Assembly (NCBI RefSeq): GCF_041361345.1
Contig: NZ_JBGKAD010000005.1
Coordinates: 124,001 to 188,000 of the forward strand
Length of the DNA stretch: 64,000 nucleotides
Direction: 5' to 3'
From: Halobaculum sp. MBLA0147
GTDB taxonomy: Archaea > Halobacteriota > Halobacteria > Halobacteriales > Haloferacaceae
How positions within the stretch are numbered: the stretch's first letter is position 1; each line of letters opens with the position of its first letter. Under the pieces are notes generated by a model. It did not search any database and was not told the DNA's origin. It saw only the letters and a program-made list of their open reading frames with translations. Position numbers and translations under genes: made by a program. This document shows, one piece after another, positions 1 through 7,715 of this stretch.

Positions 1-2748
1 GCGGACTCGTACAGTTTATGGGGTGAGCACATTCAGCACCTGCAGGATGATCGTGGTATCACGGATTTGTGGCCGCCTCAAGTCAAATCGTTCGAGGATG
101 GAGCCAATGGCGATTCAAATTTCTTGATGGTTTCTCCGCCAGGAACTGGGAAGACACTGGTTGCAGAGCTTATCTCAGTCAACGAATGGGTTTCATCTGG
201 TGATCCCGTGGTTTACTTGGTTCCATATGTGGCTATTGCCGAAGAAAAGTACGATGAGTTCGATCAGAACCTCGGCGGGATGATGGGACTTGAGATCGAG
301 AAAGCCACGGAGACTGAATATCCGAATCCCAAAGATCTGTTCGAGTCACAGGTTATCGTCATGACCTACGAGAAATTCGACTATTACCTCCGCAACTACC
401 CTGACTACGTCGGCGATATTAGCTGTGCCGTCGTCGACGAGTTCCATATGATCTCCGACGAGACTCGTGGTCCCAATCTCGAGGTTTCTATCACCGACTT
501 GATGGCAAATCATCCCAGTGTACGCATCGTCGGACTCAGTGCAACCACGCCCAACCCAGAAGAGGTCAGTGATTGGCTTGGCGGGTCCTTCAGCTACTCT
601 CCCGACTGGCGGCATAACGACCTTCACGAGGGAATTTCTCTCGCGCAGGAACAGGAAATTCGATTTTACAACGACGACTCGCAGATCCGAACAGAAGCCG
701 TTGGAAACCATTTCGATGGGAATGCCAAGACAAATGCCATTTACGACTTCCTTGTTAGCGAAACTGATCGCGAAGAAATGGGGCAAGCCCTCGTCTTCGC
801 TCCGACCAGAAACGACACGAAGCAGACTGCAACCAGCCTGGCTAATTTCATCGACTCTCGCAAACGATCCCACGATTTTGGACTGGACAGAGAAGCACTG
901 AAGACGCTCAAAGAACGCATTGAGGCAGGACCGGATGGTGGAAAGACGGAAGGCGAGCTCAAGAACTGCCTCAACAGCGGCATCGGATTCCATCACGCTG
1001 GCCTCTCACGTCATGCTAAATCCGTGCTAGAAGAGGGGTTCGACGATGGACATATCAAGGCTGTCGTCGCTACAAGTACACTCGCTGCCGGCGTCAATCT
1101 CCCCATCAAACGCGTGTTCGTCCTCGAGCCGAAGCTCGGACGATCAGAGATGCTCGTCAGCCAGTACAAGAACCTGGCTGGACGCGCTGGCCGCCCCCGC
1201 TTGGATGAACCGGGTGAAGCTGTCCTGTTTGCTCAGAACGAGAACCAGTCTATCCCTATCGTCTCTAACTACATTCAGGGGAGGATAGACCCGCTCCAGT
1301 CCCAAATCGATTTCGAGGAACACTATGGTGTACTGCTGAATTTGGTCCGCAAGTATTCGTCGATGCCAGATCTGCTTGAATTTCTGAACCGGACCTATTT
1401 CGGTCACGAACAGTCAGTAACTCACGCTGACATCGGTGACAGCGTCGGCGAGGCCGTCAGCGATCTCAGTCGCTGGAATATGTTGGACTTGGAATCGGGG
1501 GAATTCCGCTTGTCTCAGCTTGGCACAGCCACCTCCAAGCAACTCGTCAGCCCACAGTCTATTCATCTCGTAATCGATTATCTCCAGACCGCCGACAAAA
1601 TCGATATTCAGGACCTGCTGGTAACCATTGCGACAGCCCCGGAATTCGATCTCGGATATCGCCTGTTTATGAATGGCAACCGATACTGGGAACAGCGAGA
1701 TGAGATCAGGGAAACGCTCGGGCTCACCCACATCGAGCTCGACGAGTTCGATAAGGTCATAACGACGGCGCTCGTGATATACGACTGGATTAACGAACAG
1801 GAACTGCCCACAATTTATAACGAGCGGGCGGTCGACGACGATTACTGGGGGACCGCCGATGTGCGCGAACGAATCGCTCCTATTTTCGTTCGTATCCTCA
1901 CCTCCGTGGTAGAAGTGCTCGAAGAGGCACGGCCAGATTTCCACCTCGAATACGGTGAAAACCTAACCCAGCTTGCCCAGCGCATCGACTACGGACTCAG
2001 CAAAGAGGGGATCCCGTTCGCCACTTATGATATTGAACGCAATCGCCGACGCGTCATCGATCTCCGGACTCGGGTCGGGATCGACTCACCGGACGAACTC
2101 CTTGACACTCCGGTCCAAGAGATAGTTACTTCAATGAAAAGGCGCCGAGCCCTTCGTTATAAGCGCAGCGCTGTCAATAGGCTTCTAGATGGAGTCGAAC
2201 AAGATCGCCATGCAGTGCTTCTAGATGTCTACGAACAGGGGCTCAACGCAGAAACATTCCGACAACTCCTCTCGACTTGGGAGCTTGAATTCCAGAATTG
2301 CGTGATCAATGAACTGGAACGGATCTCCAGTATCGAGGTTAATGAGGTGGACGAAAGCGGCCCCGGATACGACCCCGAAGCGTACTGTTACATCTATACG
2401 AGCGATGGCAGCTACGTCCAGACCTACTCTGGAGAACCATTTGAAATTGCTCTCGAGTGCAAATCTAAAGTCGAATTAGACGGGGCAGTTGGGACGGATG
2501 ATGCAACAGAAGTCGTTAAAAAGGCGCGTGATAGTAGTGACGCCCTCGTCACGGTGGGCGCACCCGAATTTACCGACGAAACAACGGATGCCGCTCTTGA
2601 AACCAGCGTCCTCTTGATGGATGCTCCAGCGTTCGCCGCCGCGATGGTACGAATGCAACAGGGAGAACTCGACCCTGAACAGATTCGCGAGTTCTTCACG
2701 CAGCAGGGGTACCTCTCACGAGCTGATGTCTACAACTTCGAAGAGTAA
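1..2748 (+). CDS. Ski2-like superfamily 2 helicase, C-terminal possible nuclease domain (5' end outside window)
   Basis: The frame is open from base 1, so the gene begins left of the window; 915 residues are visible. Helicase motifs are in order: a tryptophan/Q-like region (LWPPQ, near 64-78), Walker A SPPGTGKT (near 133-156), DEFH box (436-447), SATT motif III (near 538-549), and motif VI NLAGRAGRPR (near 1171-1200). This is the Ski2/Hel308 pattern of an ATP-driven 3'-5' helicase. The last 130 residues follow the helicase core and contain an LECKSK segment, an ExK pattern as in PD-(D/E)xK nucleases, which is suggestive only. Hel308 repair helicases are shorter, about 700-800 residues. In Hachiman defence systems the helicase HamB of similar size follows the DUF1837 protein HamA, so such a gene may lie just upstream. 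The place beside an integrase fits a defence gene. The helicase call is safe; the Hachiman idea is inference. Confidence 0.88.
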   Translation, partial: ADSYSLWGEHIQHLQDDRGITDLWPPQVKSFEDGANGDSNFLMVSPPGTGKTLVAELISVNEWVSSGDPVVYLVPYVAIAEEKYDEFDQNLGGMMGLEIEKATETEYPNPKDLFESQVIVMTYEKFDYYLRNYPDYVGDISCAVVDEFHMISDETRGPNLEVSITDLMANHPSVRIVGLSATTPNPEEVSDWLGGSFSYSPDWRHNDLHEGISLAQEQEIRFYNDDSQIRTEAVGNHFDGNAKTNAIYDFLVSETDREEMGQALVFAPTRNDTKQTATSLANFIDSRKRSHDFGLDREALKTLKERIEAGPDGGKTEGELKNCLNSGIGFHHAGLSRHAKSVLEEGFDDGHIKAVVATSTLAAGVNLPIKRVFVLEPKLGRSEMLVSQYKNLAGRAGRPRLDEPGEAVLFAQNENQSIPIVSNYIQGRIDPLQSQIDFEEHYGVLLNLVRKYSSMPDLLEFLNRTYFGHEQSVTHADIGDSVGEAVSDLSRWNMLDLESGEFRLSQLGTATSKQLVSPQSIHLVIDYLQTADKIDIQDLLVTIATAPEFDLGYRLFMNGNRYWEQRDEIRETLGLTHIELDEFDKVITTALVIYDWINEQELPTIYNERAVDDDYWGTADVRERIAPIFVRILTSVVEVLEEARPDFHLEYGENLTQLAQRIDYGLSKEGIPFATYDIERNRRRVIDLRTRVGIDSPDELLDTPVQEIVTSMKRRRALRYKRSAVNRLLDGVEQDRHAVLLDVYEQGLNAETFRQLLSTWELEFQNCVINELERISSIEVNEVDESGPGYDPEAYCYIYTSDGSYVQTYSGEPFEIALECKSKVELDGAVGTDDATEVVKKARDSSDALVTVGAPEFTDETTDAALETSVLLMDAPAFAAAMVRMQQGELDPEQIREFFTQQGYLSRADVYNFEE

Positions 2749-2814
2749 AGAACTTATTGGAAACATCAGGCAAAGCAGCGCAATAACACAGTAGTGTCGG
2801 CTCATTCGGTCAGC

Positions 2815-2826
2815 TGATTAAAATAG
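2815..2826 (+). promoter_or_regulatory. Probable TATA box for the small gene at 2873
   Basis: The sequence GATTAAAATAGA is the only AT-rich run in the gap after the helicase gene. It lies about 47 bases before the ATG at 2873, which would leave a leader of about 20 bases. This is assigned by position and composition only. Confidence 0.3.
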
Positions 2827-2872
2827 AAATTGTTCATCCACGAGGACGAGGTGACGAGTATGATGACCCGAG

Positions 2873-3049
2873 ATGCCAACGGCCCGGTGGGATCTCCGTG
2901 TCGAGACGTACAAGACCGAAGCGAAACTCGTCAACACGCTCCGTCAAGTCACTACCGGGACCCTGCACCACGAGCGACGAGGCAACCCGAGCAGTTGGAC
3001 TGACGCCTCCCAGGATCATCTACATCCTCACAACCACAGTAGCGAATGA
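2873..3049 (+). CDS. Small hypothetical protein, 58 aa
   Basis: A short frame runs from ATG to TGA. The product starts MPTARWDLRVETYKTEAKLV and ends in a His/Ser-rich tail. Codon third positions are mostly G or C, as in the neighbours, while the overlapping frames give arginine-rich, unlikely proteins. An AT-rich TATA-like stretch lies 47 bases upstream. It converges with the zinc-ribbon gene on the other strand, with only 6 bases between the two stop codons. I recognise no family. It could be a real accessory-region gene or a chance frame. Confidence 0.42.
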   Translation: MPTARWDLRVETYKTEAKLVNTLRQVTTGTLHHERRGNPSSWTDASQDHLHPHNHSSE

Positions 3050-3055
3050 GTCTCG

Positions 3056-3565
3056 TCAGCGCGTGTATCGAGAGTTCTCCCAGCAGTCTTCACAGATCGG
3101 TTGCTCTCCGATGGCACTCGGTGTGAGCAGCTCACCAACCGGTGTCAGCTCATCGCAGGTTTGACAGGCAACTTCGCGCCCGTCTTCGTACCCATCCGGC
3201 ACCCACCACGGGAGCTTCCCACCGATCCCCCGCCGTTCTATCACCCACTTTGGAACCTGATCTCGATCACCCAGCAGTTCGGATCCAAGACGAGCTATCC
3301 CGTCATCAGTGGCGATGAGACGCCCACGGTCATACCCAACGTAGTTGATGAGATACTGGTCATCGTCCCACTCAGCGACAACGATTGAATCTATTCCATC
3401 ACTGAGGCGGTTTGGGTACCGTCGATTGTATCGAATCTCGACTGCATGGTGTTGATCAATGTCGTCAGACGAGAGCGGTTCGTCGGACTGTTCAATAACC
3501 TCGCCCTCAACAGCAGCTAGTTCGGGTGGAAGAGTCATGAGAACCGATGGTCCCTCTACGATCAT
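3056..3565 (-). CDS. Hypothetical protein with C-terminal zinc ribbon, 169 aa
   Basis: The protein has an acidic N-terminal half, a basic middle containing PKWVIERRGIGGKLPWW, and two Cys-x2-Cys pairs about 22 residues apart at the C terminus (CQTC and CEDC). Two such pairs normally form a single zinc ribbon for nucleic-acid or protein contact. An in-frame ATG ten residues in (3535) is an alternative start. The gene is transcribed toward the helicase and away from the integrase. Proteins of this build are common in haloarchaeal plasmids and proviruses, but I cannot name the family. Confidence 0.65.
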   Translation of the reverse strand: MIVEGPSVLMTLPPELAAVEGEVIEQSDEPLSSDDIDQHHAVEIRYNRRYPNRLSDGIDSIVVAEWDDDQYLINYVGYDRGRLIATDDGIARLGSELLGDRDQVPKWVIERRGIGGKLPWWVPDGYEDGREVACQTCDELTPVGELLTPSAIGEQPICEDCWENSRYTR

Positions 3566-3667
3566 AATGGTGGTTAGTAGATGAGAGACACAGATCGCGT
3601 TATTTGCTCAGTTTTTGATAGACCGTCGTGCAACTCGTAGTGAAACCGGATCGTGTCGGAGGCTGCA

Positions 3668-3713
3668 GGCTAACCAACACTTCCACGCTCATCTTAGAGC
3701 GTGTTAGTTAGCC
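3668..3713. terminator. Imperfect hairpin between the integrase and zinc-ribbon genes
   Basis: GGCTAACCAACAC pairs with GTGTTAGTTAGCC with one mismatch, and an inner CGCTC/GAGCG pair closes around ATCTTA. The hairpin sits in the 275-base gap downstream of the integrase stop and upstream of the zinc-ribbon gene. It could end transcription or be part of an attachment or recombination site; nothing decides between these. Confidence 0.35.
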
Positions 3714-3840
3714 AATCACCAGCAGGTCAACGGCAGTCCTGTTGCCCTGCCAGTGGGAACGGCGGGAGAACCGGTCAAAAGGAGTGACACAGAATTGCTA
3801 CCGCCGGATGCTTAGCCGCTTGTCATCACTCAGGGGGTAC

Positions 3841-4473
3841 TTACCGAGTGCGGAGATGTGAGTACACACGGTCAGTCGTCTCGAGATTCTGGTGTCGGAG
3901 TCTGAGCTGGACGTCCTCAAGACGACCACCTTCTTCGCGGATCACGCGGTAGGCAACAGAGTGACGCAGCGTGTGCGGCGTTGTCTCGGTCGGGTCACCA
4001 CGGCCCCCGTCGACGACGAGTGGGCGCACGTCGCCGATTTCCGCCAGTTGTTTGACCGTGCGAGTGATCGCTCGTGGTGACAGGCGGTCAGACTGTCGTG
4101 AAGGAAAGAGGGCATCACTGTCTTTCCATCGGTCCCGAAGGTAGCGTTTCAGAGTGCGCGTCGAGTCGGCTCCGAACTTTCCGAGTTTGAGCGTTGCTGC
4201 TGGTGGATTCGCTCCTTTTTGAATCTCCGACGGCAGGCGAAGCACGCCCTCCTCGAGATCGAGGTAGTCGACATCCAAGAGGGACGCTTCCTCTCGACGC
4301 AACCCGGTATCATAGAGCAACGCGATCAAGGCCTCATTACGATCCTGCAAATAGGTCGGCACCTCACTCGAGAGACACGCGTCTCGAAGCTGCTCAACAT
4401 CGCTTGGTCGAAGCCACGTCTTTGCTTGCGGCTGAGTGGCAGTCTTTGTGTCAGCAGGTGACGAGTCGGACAT
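3841..4473 (-). CDS. Tyrosine recombinase / integrase, catalytic-domain type, 210 aa
   Basis: All catalytic residues of the tyrosine recombinase family are visible: R59 (GLRREE), K86 (IQKG), H167-x-x-R170 (HTLRH), H194 (RHQN) and the nucleophile Y204 (RVYSHL). The enzyme would cut and rejoin DNA by a 3'-phosphotyrosine link to integrate or excise an element, or to resolve dimers. About 25 residues precede a short remnant of the core-binding region, so the N-terminal arm domain of full-length phage integrases is missing. Short forms like this are frequent in haloarchaeal elements. The 1 kb upstream is repeat-rich and AT-rich, and the next gene is a winged-helix protein, so the stretch 3.6-6.3 kb reads as one mobile element. 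Confidence 0.9.
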   Translation of the reverse strand: MSDSSPADTKTATQPQAKTWLRPSDVEQLRDACLSSEVPTYLQDRNEALIALLYDTGLRREEASLLDVDYLDLEEGVLRLPSEIQKGANPPAATLKLGKFGADSTRTLKRYLRDRWKDSDALFPSRQSDRLSPRAITRTVKQLAEIGDVRPLVVDGGRGDPTETTPHTLRHSVAYRVIREEGGRLEDVQLRLRHQNLETTDRVYSHLRTR

Positions 4474-4893
4474 CAGGTATAAACGAACGGTGGGGTGCAG
4501 GGGTCTTAGTGGTGACGAGTGGCAGTCTTTACCATAGAATCTGCCACTCCCCTGAACGGTTCACACGACTAGCGGCCATCAGCGCACTGTGCCGACAGGG
4601 GTCAGGTACATACGAAAGAAGAGAAAAGTCCACCAGAAGACAACAGTAAACCGTTTATTGATATATCGAACATAGGGTGCCTGCTCTGGAGTTGTTTCAC
4701 AGTTATTAGAACTGCAATCTGAACTAGGCACACCGATTACGAGGAGTCTAGCCCTGCAGCCAGCACATCAGACCGAACTGAAGTCGCAATCTAAGTATAA
4801 TTGGTCTACTCGGGGAATCGTACATTTATAACACACAAGTGCTACACGGTCAATTCGGAGGCTGACAGGGTGAGCGTGACCTGTTCAGGTAGG

Positions 4894-4997
4894 CACACCC
4901 CTCACTCAAAGTGAAATGCAACTCTCTTGGGGAGACACACCCCTCGCTCAAAGTGAAATCTAACCTCCCTCCAGACACACCCCTCACTCAAAGTGAA
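4894..4997. repeat. Three direct copies of a 22-base repeat
   Basis: The repeat CACACCCCTCRCTCAAAGTG plus AA begins at 4894, 4936 and 4976, so copies are spaced 42 and 40 bases apart, about four DNA turns. Intervening bases differ. Such evenly phased short repeats (iterons) usually bind a plasmid- or virus-encoded protein at an origin or operator. The gap 4474-5472 holds no convincing gene: it is AT-richer than its surroundings and contains this array and the TCAC array at 5266-5390. Confidence 0.6.
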
Positions 4998-5265
4998 TCA
5001 GATGCTATTAGCTACATACTCCGGCACAGGACATTCGTTAGCCAGAGTGTCCTTGAGCTGGTCCTAACCCACGCTTATACACACACTCTGATAAGTACAG
5101 GTATTGGGTCGCGTTACATCGACACCCGCTTCAACAGTCTCAACTCATACCTTCCTTCACAGCCTCACTGATGTGCTGATGCCCAGTCACACCCAGGGGG
5201 GTTAGTCCACATAGGGTTGTCGTTCTCGGTGGATTCCGGGAAATATGTGCGTAATGTTGTGTTGG

Positions 5266-5390
5266 TCACAGGGCGTGACACCCCCCGTGTTCACAGGGTG
5301 TGAAACCCCCCATATCACGGTGCATCACGGTGCGTCACGGGGCGTCACGGGGTGTGACATACTATGTTCACAGGGCGTCACAGGGTGTGA
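5266..5390. repeat. TCAC/GTGA operator- or origin-like repeat array
   Basis: Four copies of a 13-base palindrome TCAC-N5-GTGA lie at 5266, 5291, 5345 and 5378. Extra TCACGG half-sites fall at 5315, 5325 and 5335, giving TCAC tracts exactly 10 bases apart from 5315 to 5345 and again from 5368 to 5378. Ten-base spacing places every half-site on one face of the helix, as for cooperative binding of a dimeric protein. The array ends about 50 bases before the TATA box of the winged-helix gene, so autoregulation, or an origin bound by that protein, is likely. Confidence 0.65.
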
Positions 5391-5437
5391 CACACTGGGT
5401 TGCTCAGAGTTGCAGTTAATACGATCTGCGAAAGGAT

Positions 5438-5449
5438 AGATATATAATC
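5438..5449 (+). promoter_or_regulatory. TATA box of the winged-helix gene
   Basis: AGATATATAATC, preceded by a purine-rich BRE-like CGAAAGGA, is centred about 28 bases before the ATG at 5473. This is the classic spacing for a leaderless haloarchaeal transcript. The TCAC array lies directly upstream. Confidence 0.7.
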
Positions 5450-5472
5450 TGTACTGTGACAGACACACCTGT

Positions 5473-6234
5473 ATGTCTCATATAGATTACGATGGATACA
5501 AAATAGACGAGATAAGTAAACAACTCATAATTCTCGCAGATCGAAGGAACGGCGTTACAGCACGTGAGGTTACTGATGAGTCTCCAAGAGTCAACACTAA
5601 ACGTAGCGTGCATTACCGAGTCTCCAAACACTTGGAGCCAGCCAATCTCATCACTCAGGTGGATATTGGTGAGCAAAGTCGGATTATCTACGGTCTCACA
5701 GAGGAAGCCGAGTCTTGGTTAGATAGTGGCGGATATGAAGAACTAAACAAAGCCTCCACGCTCAGCGATCTAGCCCGGGAGAATGAGCGGCTCTGGTCGG
5801 AACTCGACTCACACCGCGAGCGGATGACATCAATGGACGAGCAGATAGACGGGCTCAGAGCTGAACTCTCAGGGATACAAGGAGCAATCTCGTCGTACTC
5901 CAACAAAATGGACGAGTTGGAGTCGAGTATGTTGACCAAGACCCAATCGAAGGTTCAAATAAACAGAGAAGTCAAATCGAAGGTGAATAAACACCTGTCA
6001 GAGGTTGATAGCCTCGCTGGGAAGATTGACAGGACACATCGACTGCTAGAGGACCTGCAGGATAGGCTGGAACGGGTAGAAGAGAGTAATCAGCCTGCGG
6101 AGCTTGAGAAGCTGCGTACTCGGGTGGACCACTTAGAAGAACAGATAGAGCAGAGGGATACCACAGAGACTGAGTCGGATACAGATGACGACGAAAAGCG
6201 TTCAAGCCGTGGATCGAGATGGCCGTTTAGGTGA
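5473..6234 (+). CDS. Winged-helix DNA-binding protein with long coiled coil, 253 aa
   Basis: Residues about 10-80 look like a winged helix (a helix-turn-helix with VTAREVTDE, then a wing ending in YGLTEEAESWL), as in PhiH1-repressor-like haloarchaeal regulators. Residues about 95-235 are a nearly continuous Glu/Arg/Leu-rich coiled coil, followed by a short basic end SSRGSRWPFR. The protein would bind DNA through the N terminus and dimerise or tether through the coil. It is AT-richer than flanking genes (many ATA, AAA and TTA codons), a sign of transfer. It directly follows the TCAC array, its likely binding site. It could be an element repressor, an origin-binding protein or a segregation adaptor; the sequence does not decide. 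Confidence 0.75.
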   Translation: MSHIDYDGYKIDEISKQLIILADRRNGVTAREVTDESPRVNTKRSVHYRVSKHLEPANLITQVDIGEQSRIIYGLTEEAESWLDSGGYEELNKASTLSDLARENERLWSELDSHRERMTSMDEQIDGLRAELSGIQGAISSYSNKMDELESSMLTKTQSKVQINREVKSKVNKHLSEVDSLAGKIDRTHRLLEDLQDRLERVEESNQPAELEKLRTRVDHLEEQIEQRDTTETESDTDDDEKRSSRGSRWPFR

Positions 6235-6270
6235 TTTTCTACTATTATTACAATATATTATGATTTATAA

Positions 6271-6636
6271 ATGCCGTGCCGTGACGTCATCGGGAGGATA
6301 GAATAGCGACGGCGACGGCGCGAAAGCACACCCGTCGAGTACGACGCCGAGTCGATCGCACTCACACTCTCGACGGACGACGAAACCCAGACCATCACAC
6401 CTGCGCTCATCGCGGTGGTCGCTCGACGCGAGGAAGACAACGACATCGACGTCTACGTCGACCGGCACAGCATCGACGGTCTCGCCGTCGCGCTCGAGTA
6501 CGCCGCCGAGTACGTCGACGGCACGGTCAATTACCGTCTCGCGGCCCGCGAACTCGACCTCTCTCCGCTCGAAGCCGAGATCATCCTCCAGGCACTGGAT
6601 CCCGTCGTCACCGAGCACACCGAAACCGCCGTATAA
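6271..6636 (+). pseudogene. 5'-disrupted gene at the probable element boundary
   Basis: From 6415 the frame encodes 73 residues of acidic halophile type with ordered helices (VDRHSIDGLAVALEYAAEYV, then ARELDLSPLEAEIILQALDP). The same coding character extends upstream to about 6325 without a stop (ESTPVEYDAESIALTLSTDD) but has no start codon there. An ATG at 6271, just after TTTATAA, is in the same frame but is separated by a TAG at 6304. The simplest reading is that integration or decay removed the true 5' end. A short product from GTG 6415 remains possible. The family is unknown. Confidence 0.5.
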
Positions 6637-6761
6637 CGACGGGGTACCTCGCCGACACCGGCGTGTTCGTCCGATACGTCGGTCCGGTACTCCGACGCGC
6701 TCCAGCACCTGCGTAGTGCCGTTCGTGACTACGACAAGAAGCGTGATCCTAAGCGCGGACA

Positions 6762-7715
6762 CTACGCCCGGTAGCCCGGAATATCGGCGTCGAAGTCGTA
6801 GTAGTCTGGGTAGAGATCACCAGTCCGGTAGCCTTGCGTCGGCGCGTGCTTCCCGAGCCCGAGCACTCGGAACGCCGGCGGGGGATCCTCGCCCATCACG
6901 ATGTAGAAGTCTCGTACCTGACACACGAGGTGTCGGAGTAAGAGTGATCTGAACTCCTCGGGTGAGCCCGGATCGACCTGTGGGAGTTCGAGACGGGCGT
7001 CGCACTTCTCGTCCGAGGGGCCACCGCCACCGCCGTGTCTGTGCGAGCGTCCGCGGTCGTCGTAGTACATCACACCCAACTCGGAGGTGTCGGCGATCTC
7101 GAACGTCGGGAAGTCGAACTCTGCGTCGACGGCGTGAGCCTGGACCGCGTCGAAGAGCGCGTCGAGACCGTCGCTCAGGAGCGACCCCGTCGAGAGTTCG
7201 GTGAGTGCGTCGGCACTGCTGGCAGCCACACCGTCGCCGAAGGCGTCGACCGCTCCACGGATCGTGTCGAGGTCGGCGTCGAGATATACTTCCTGTTCGT
7301 AGATGACCGTCTGACCGTCGTCGACGGCTCGCGGGAGTTCCAGTGGTCGAGTGACATCCTCGTGGTGACTCCGGCACTGCTGGTAGAACGATCCAAAGAT
7401 GTCGACGACCCGGTCGGGCGAGAGCTGCCAGAGTGCCATCAGCGTCGCGGCGACTCGGTCGGGGTTCCAGTGTCCCTCCAGTGGGTCGTGGTCCGTCTCT
7501 CTGTACACGTGGTAGCGAGCGAACTTGTGTGTCTGTGCGCAGTGTTCGTCCTCTATCCAGGTTCGGTCAGACTCTTTCTCGGGGTAGTCCTCTGCTTGCC
7601 AGTACTTTATTTCCCCGTCGAACTCCATCTCGATGACGTGCTCAAACTCGTTGTTGTCAATAACACTAATTCCAACTCGCTCGTCATTTTCCCCGGTGAT
7701 TAGACCGTCCATCAT
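6762..7715 (-). CDS. Hypothetical protein cotranscribed with the DUF4157 gene, 317 aa
   Basis: The start overlaps the stop of the upstream DUF4157 gene by four bases (ATGA, 7712-7715), so the two are translated together. The protein is acidic and soluble, with no signal or membrane segment. A conserved-looking N-terminal half has many Trp/Tyr/His residues, a His/Gly-rich loop (RSHRHGGGGGPSDEKCD) lies near residue 230, and the end is Tyr/Asp-rich (YPDYYDFDADIPGYRA). I recognise no domain. Its position makes it a candidate immunity, adaptor or loading partner of the DUF4157 protein. Confidence 0.7.
   Translation of the reverse strand: MMDGLITGENDERVGISVIDNNEFEHVIEMEFDGEIKYWQAEDYPEKESDRTWIEDEHCAQTHKFARYHVYRETDHDPLEGHWNPDRVAATLMALWQLSPDRVVDIFGSFYQQCRSHHEDVTRPLELPRAVDDGQTVIYEQEVYLDADLDTIRGAVDAFGDGVAASSADALTELSTGSLLSDGLDALFDAVQAHAVDAEFDFPTFEIADTSELGVMYYDDRGRSHRHGGGGGPSDEKCDARLELPQVDPGSPEEFRSLLLRHLVCQVRDFYIVMGEDPPPAFRVLGLGKHAPTQGYRTGDLYPDYYDFDADIPGYRA

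Noticed and set aside
3566-4893. tRNA or attachment-site repeat next to the integrase
   Set aside because: I found no tRNA-like cloverleaf or matching direct repeats flanking the element by eye.
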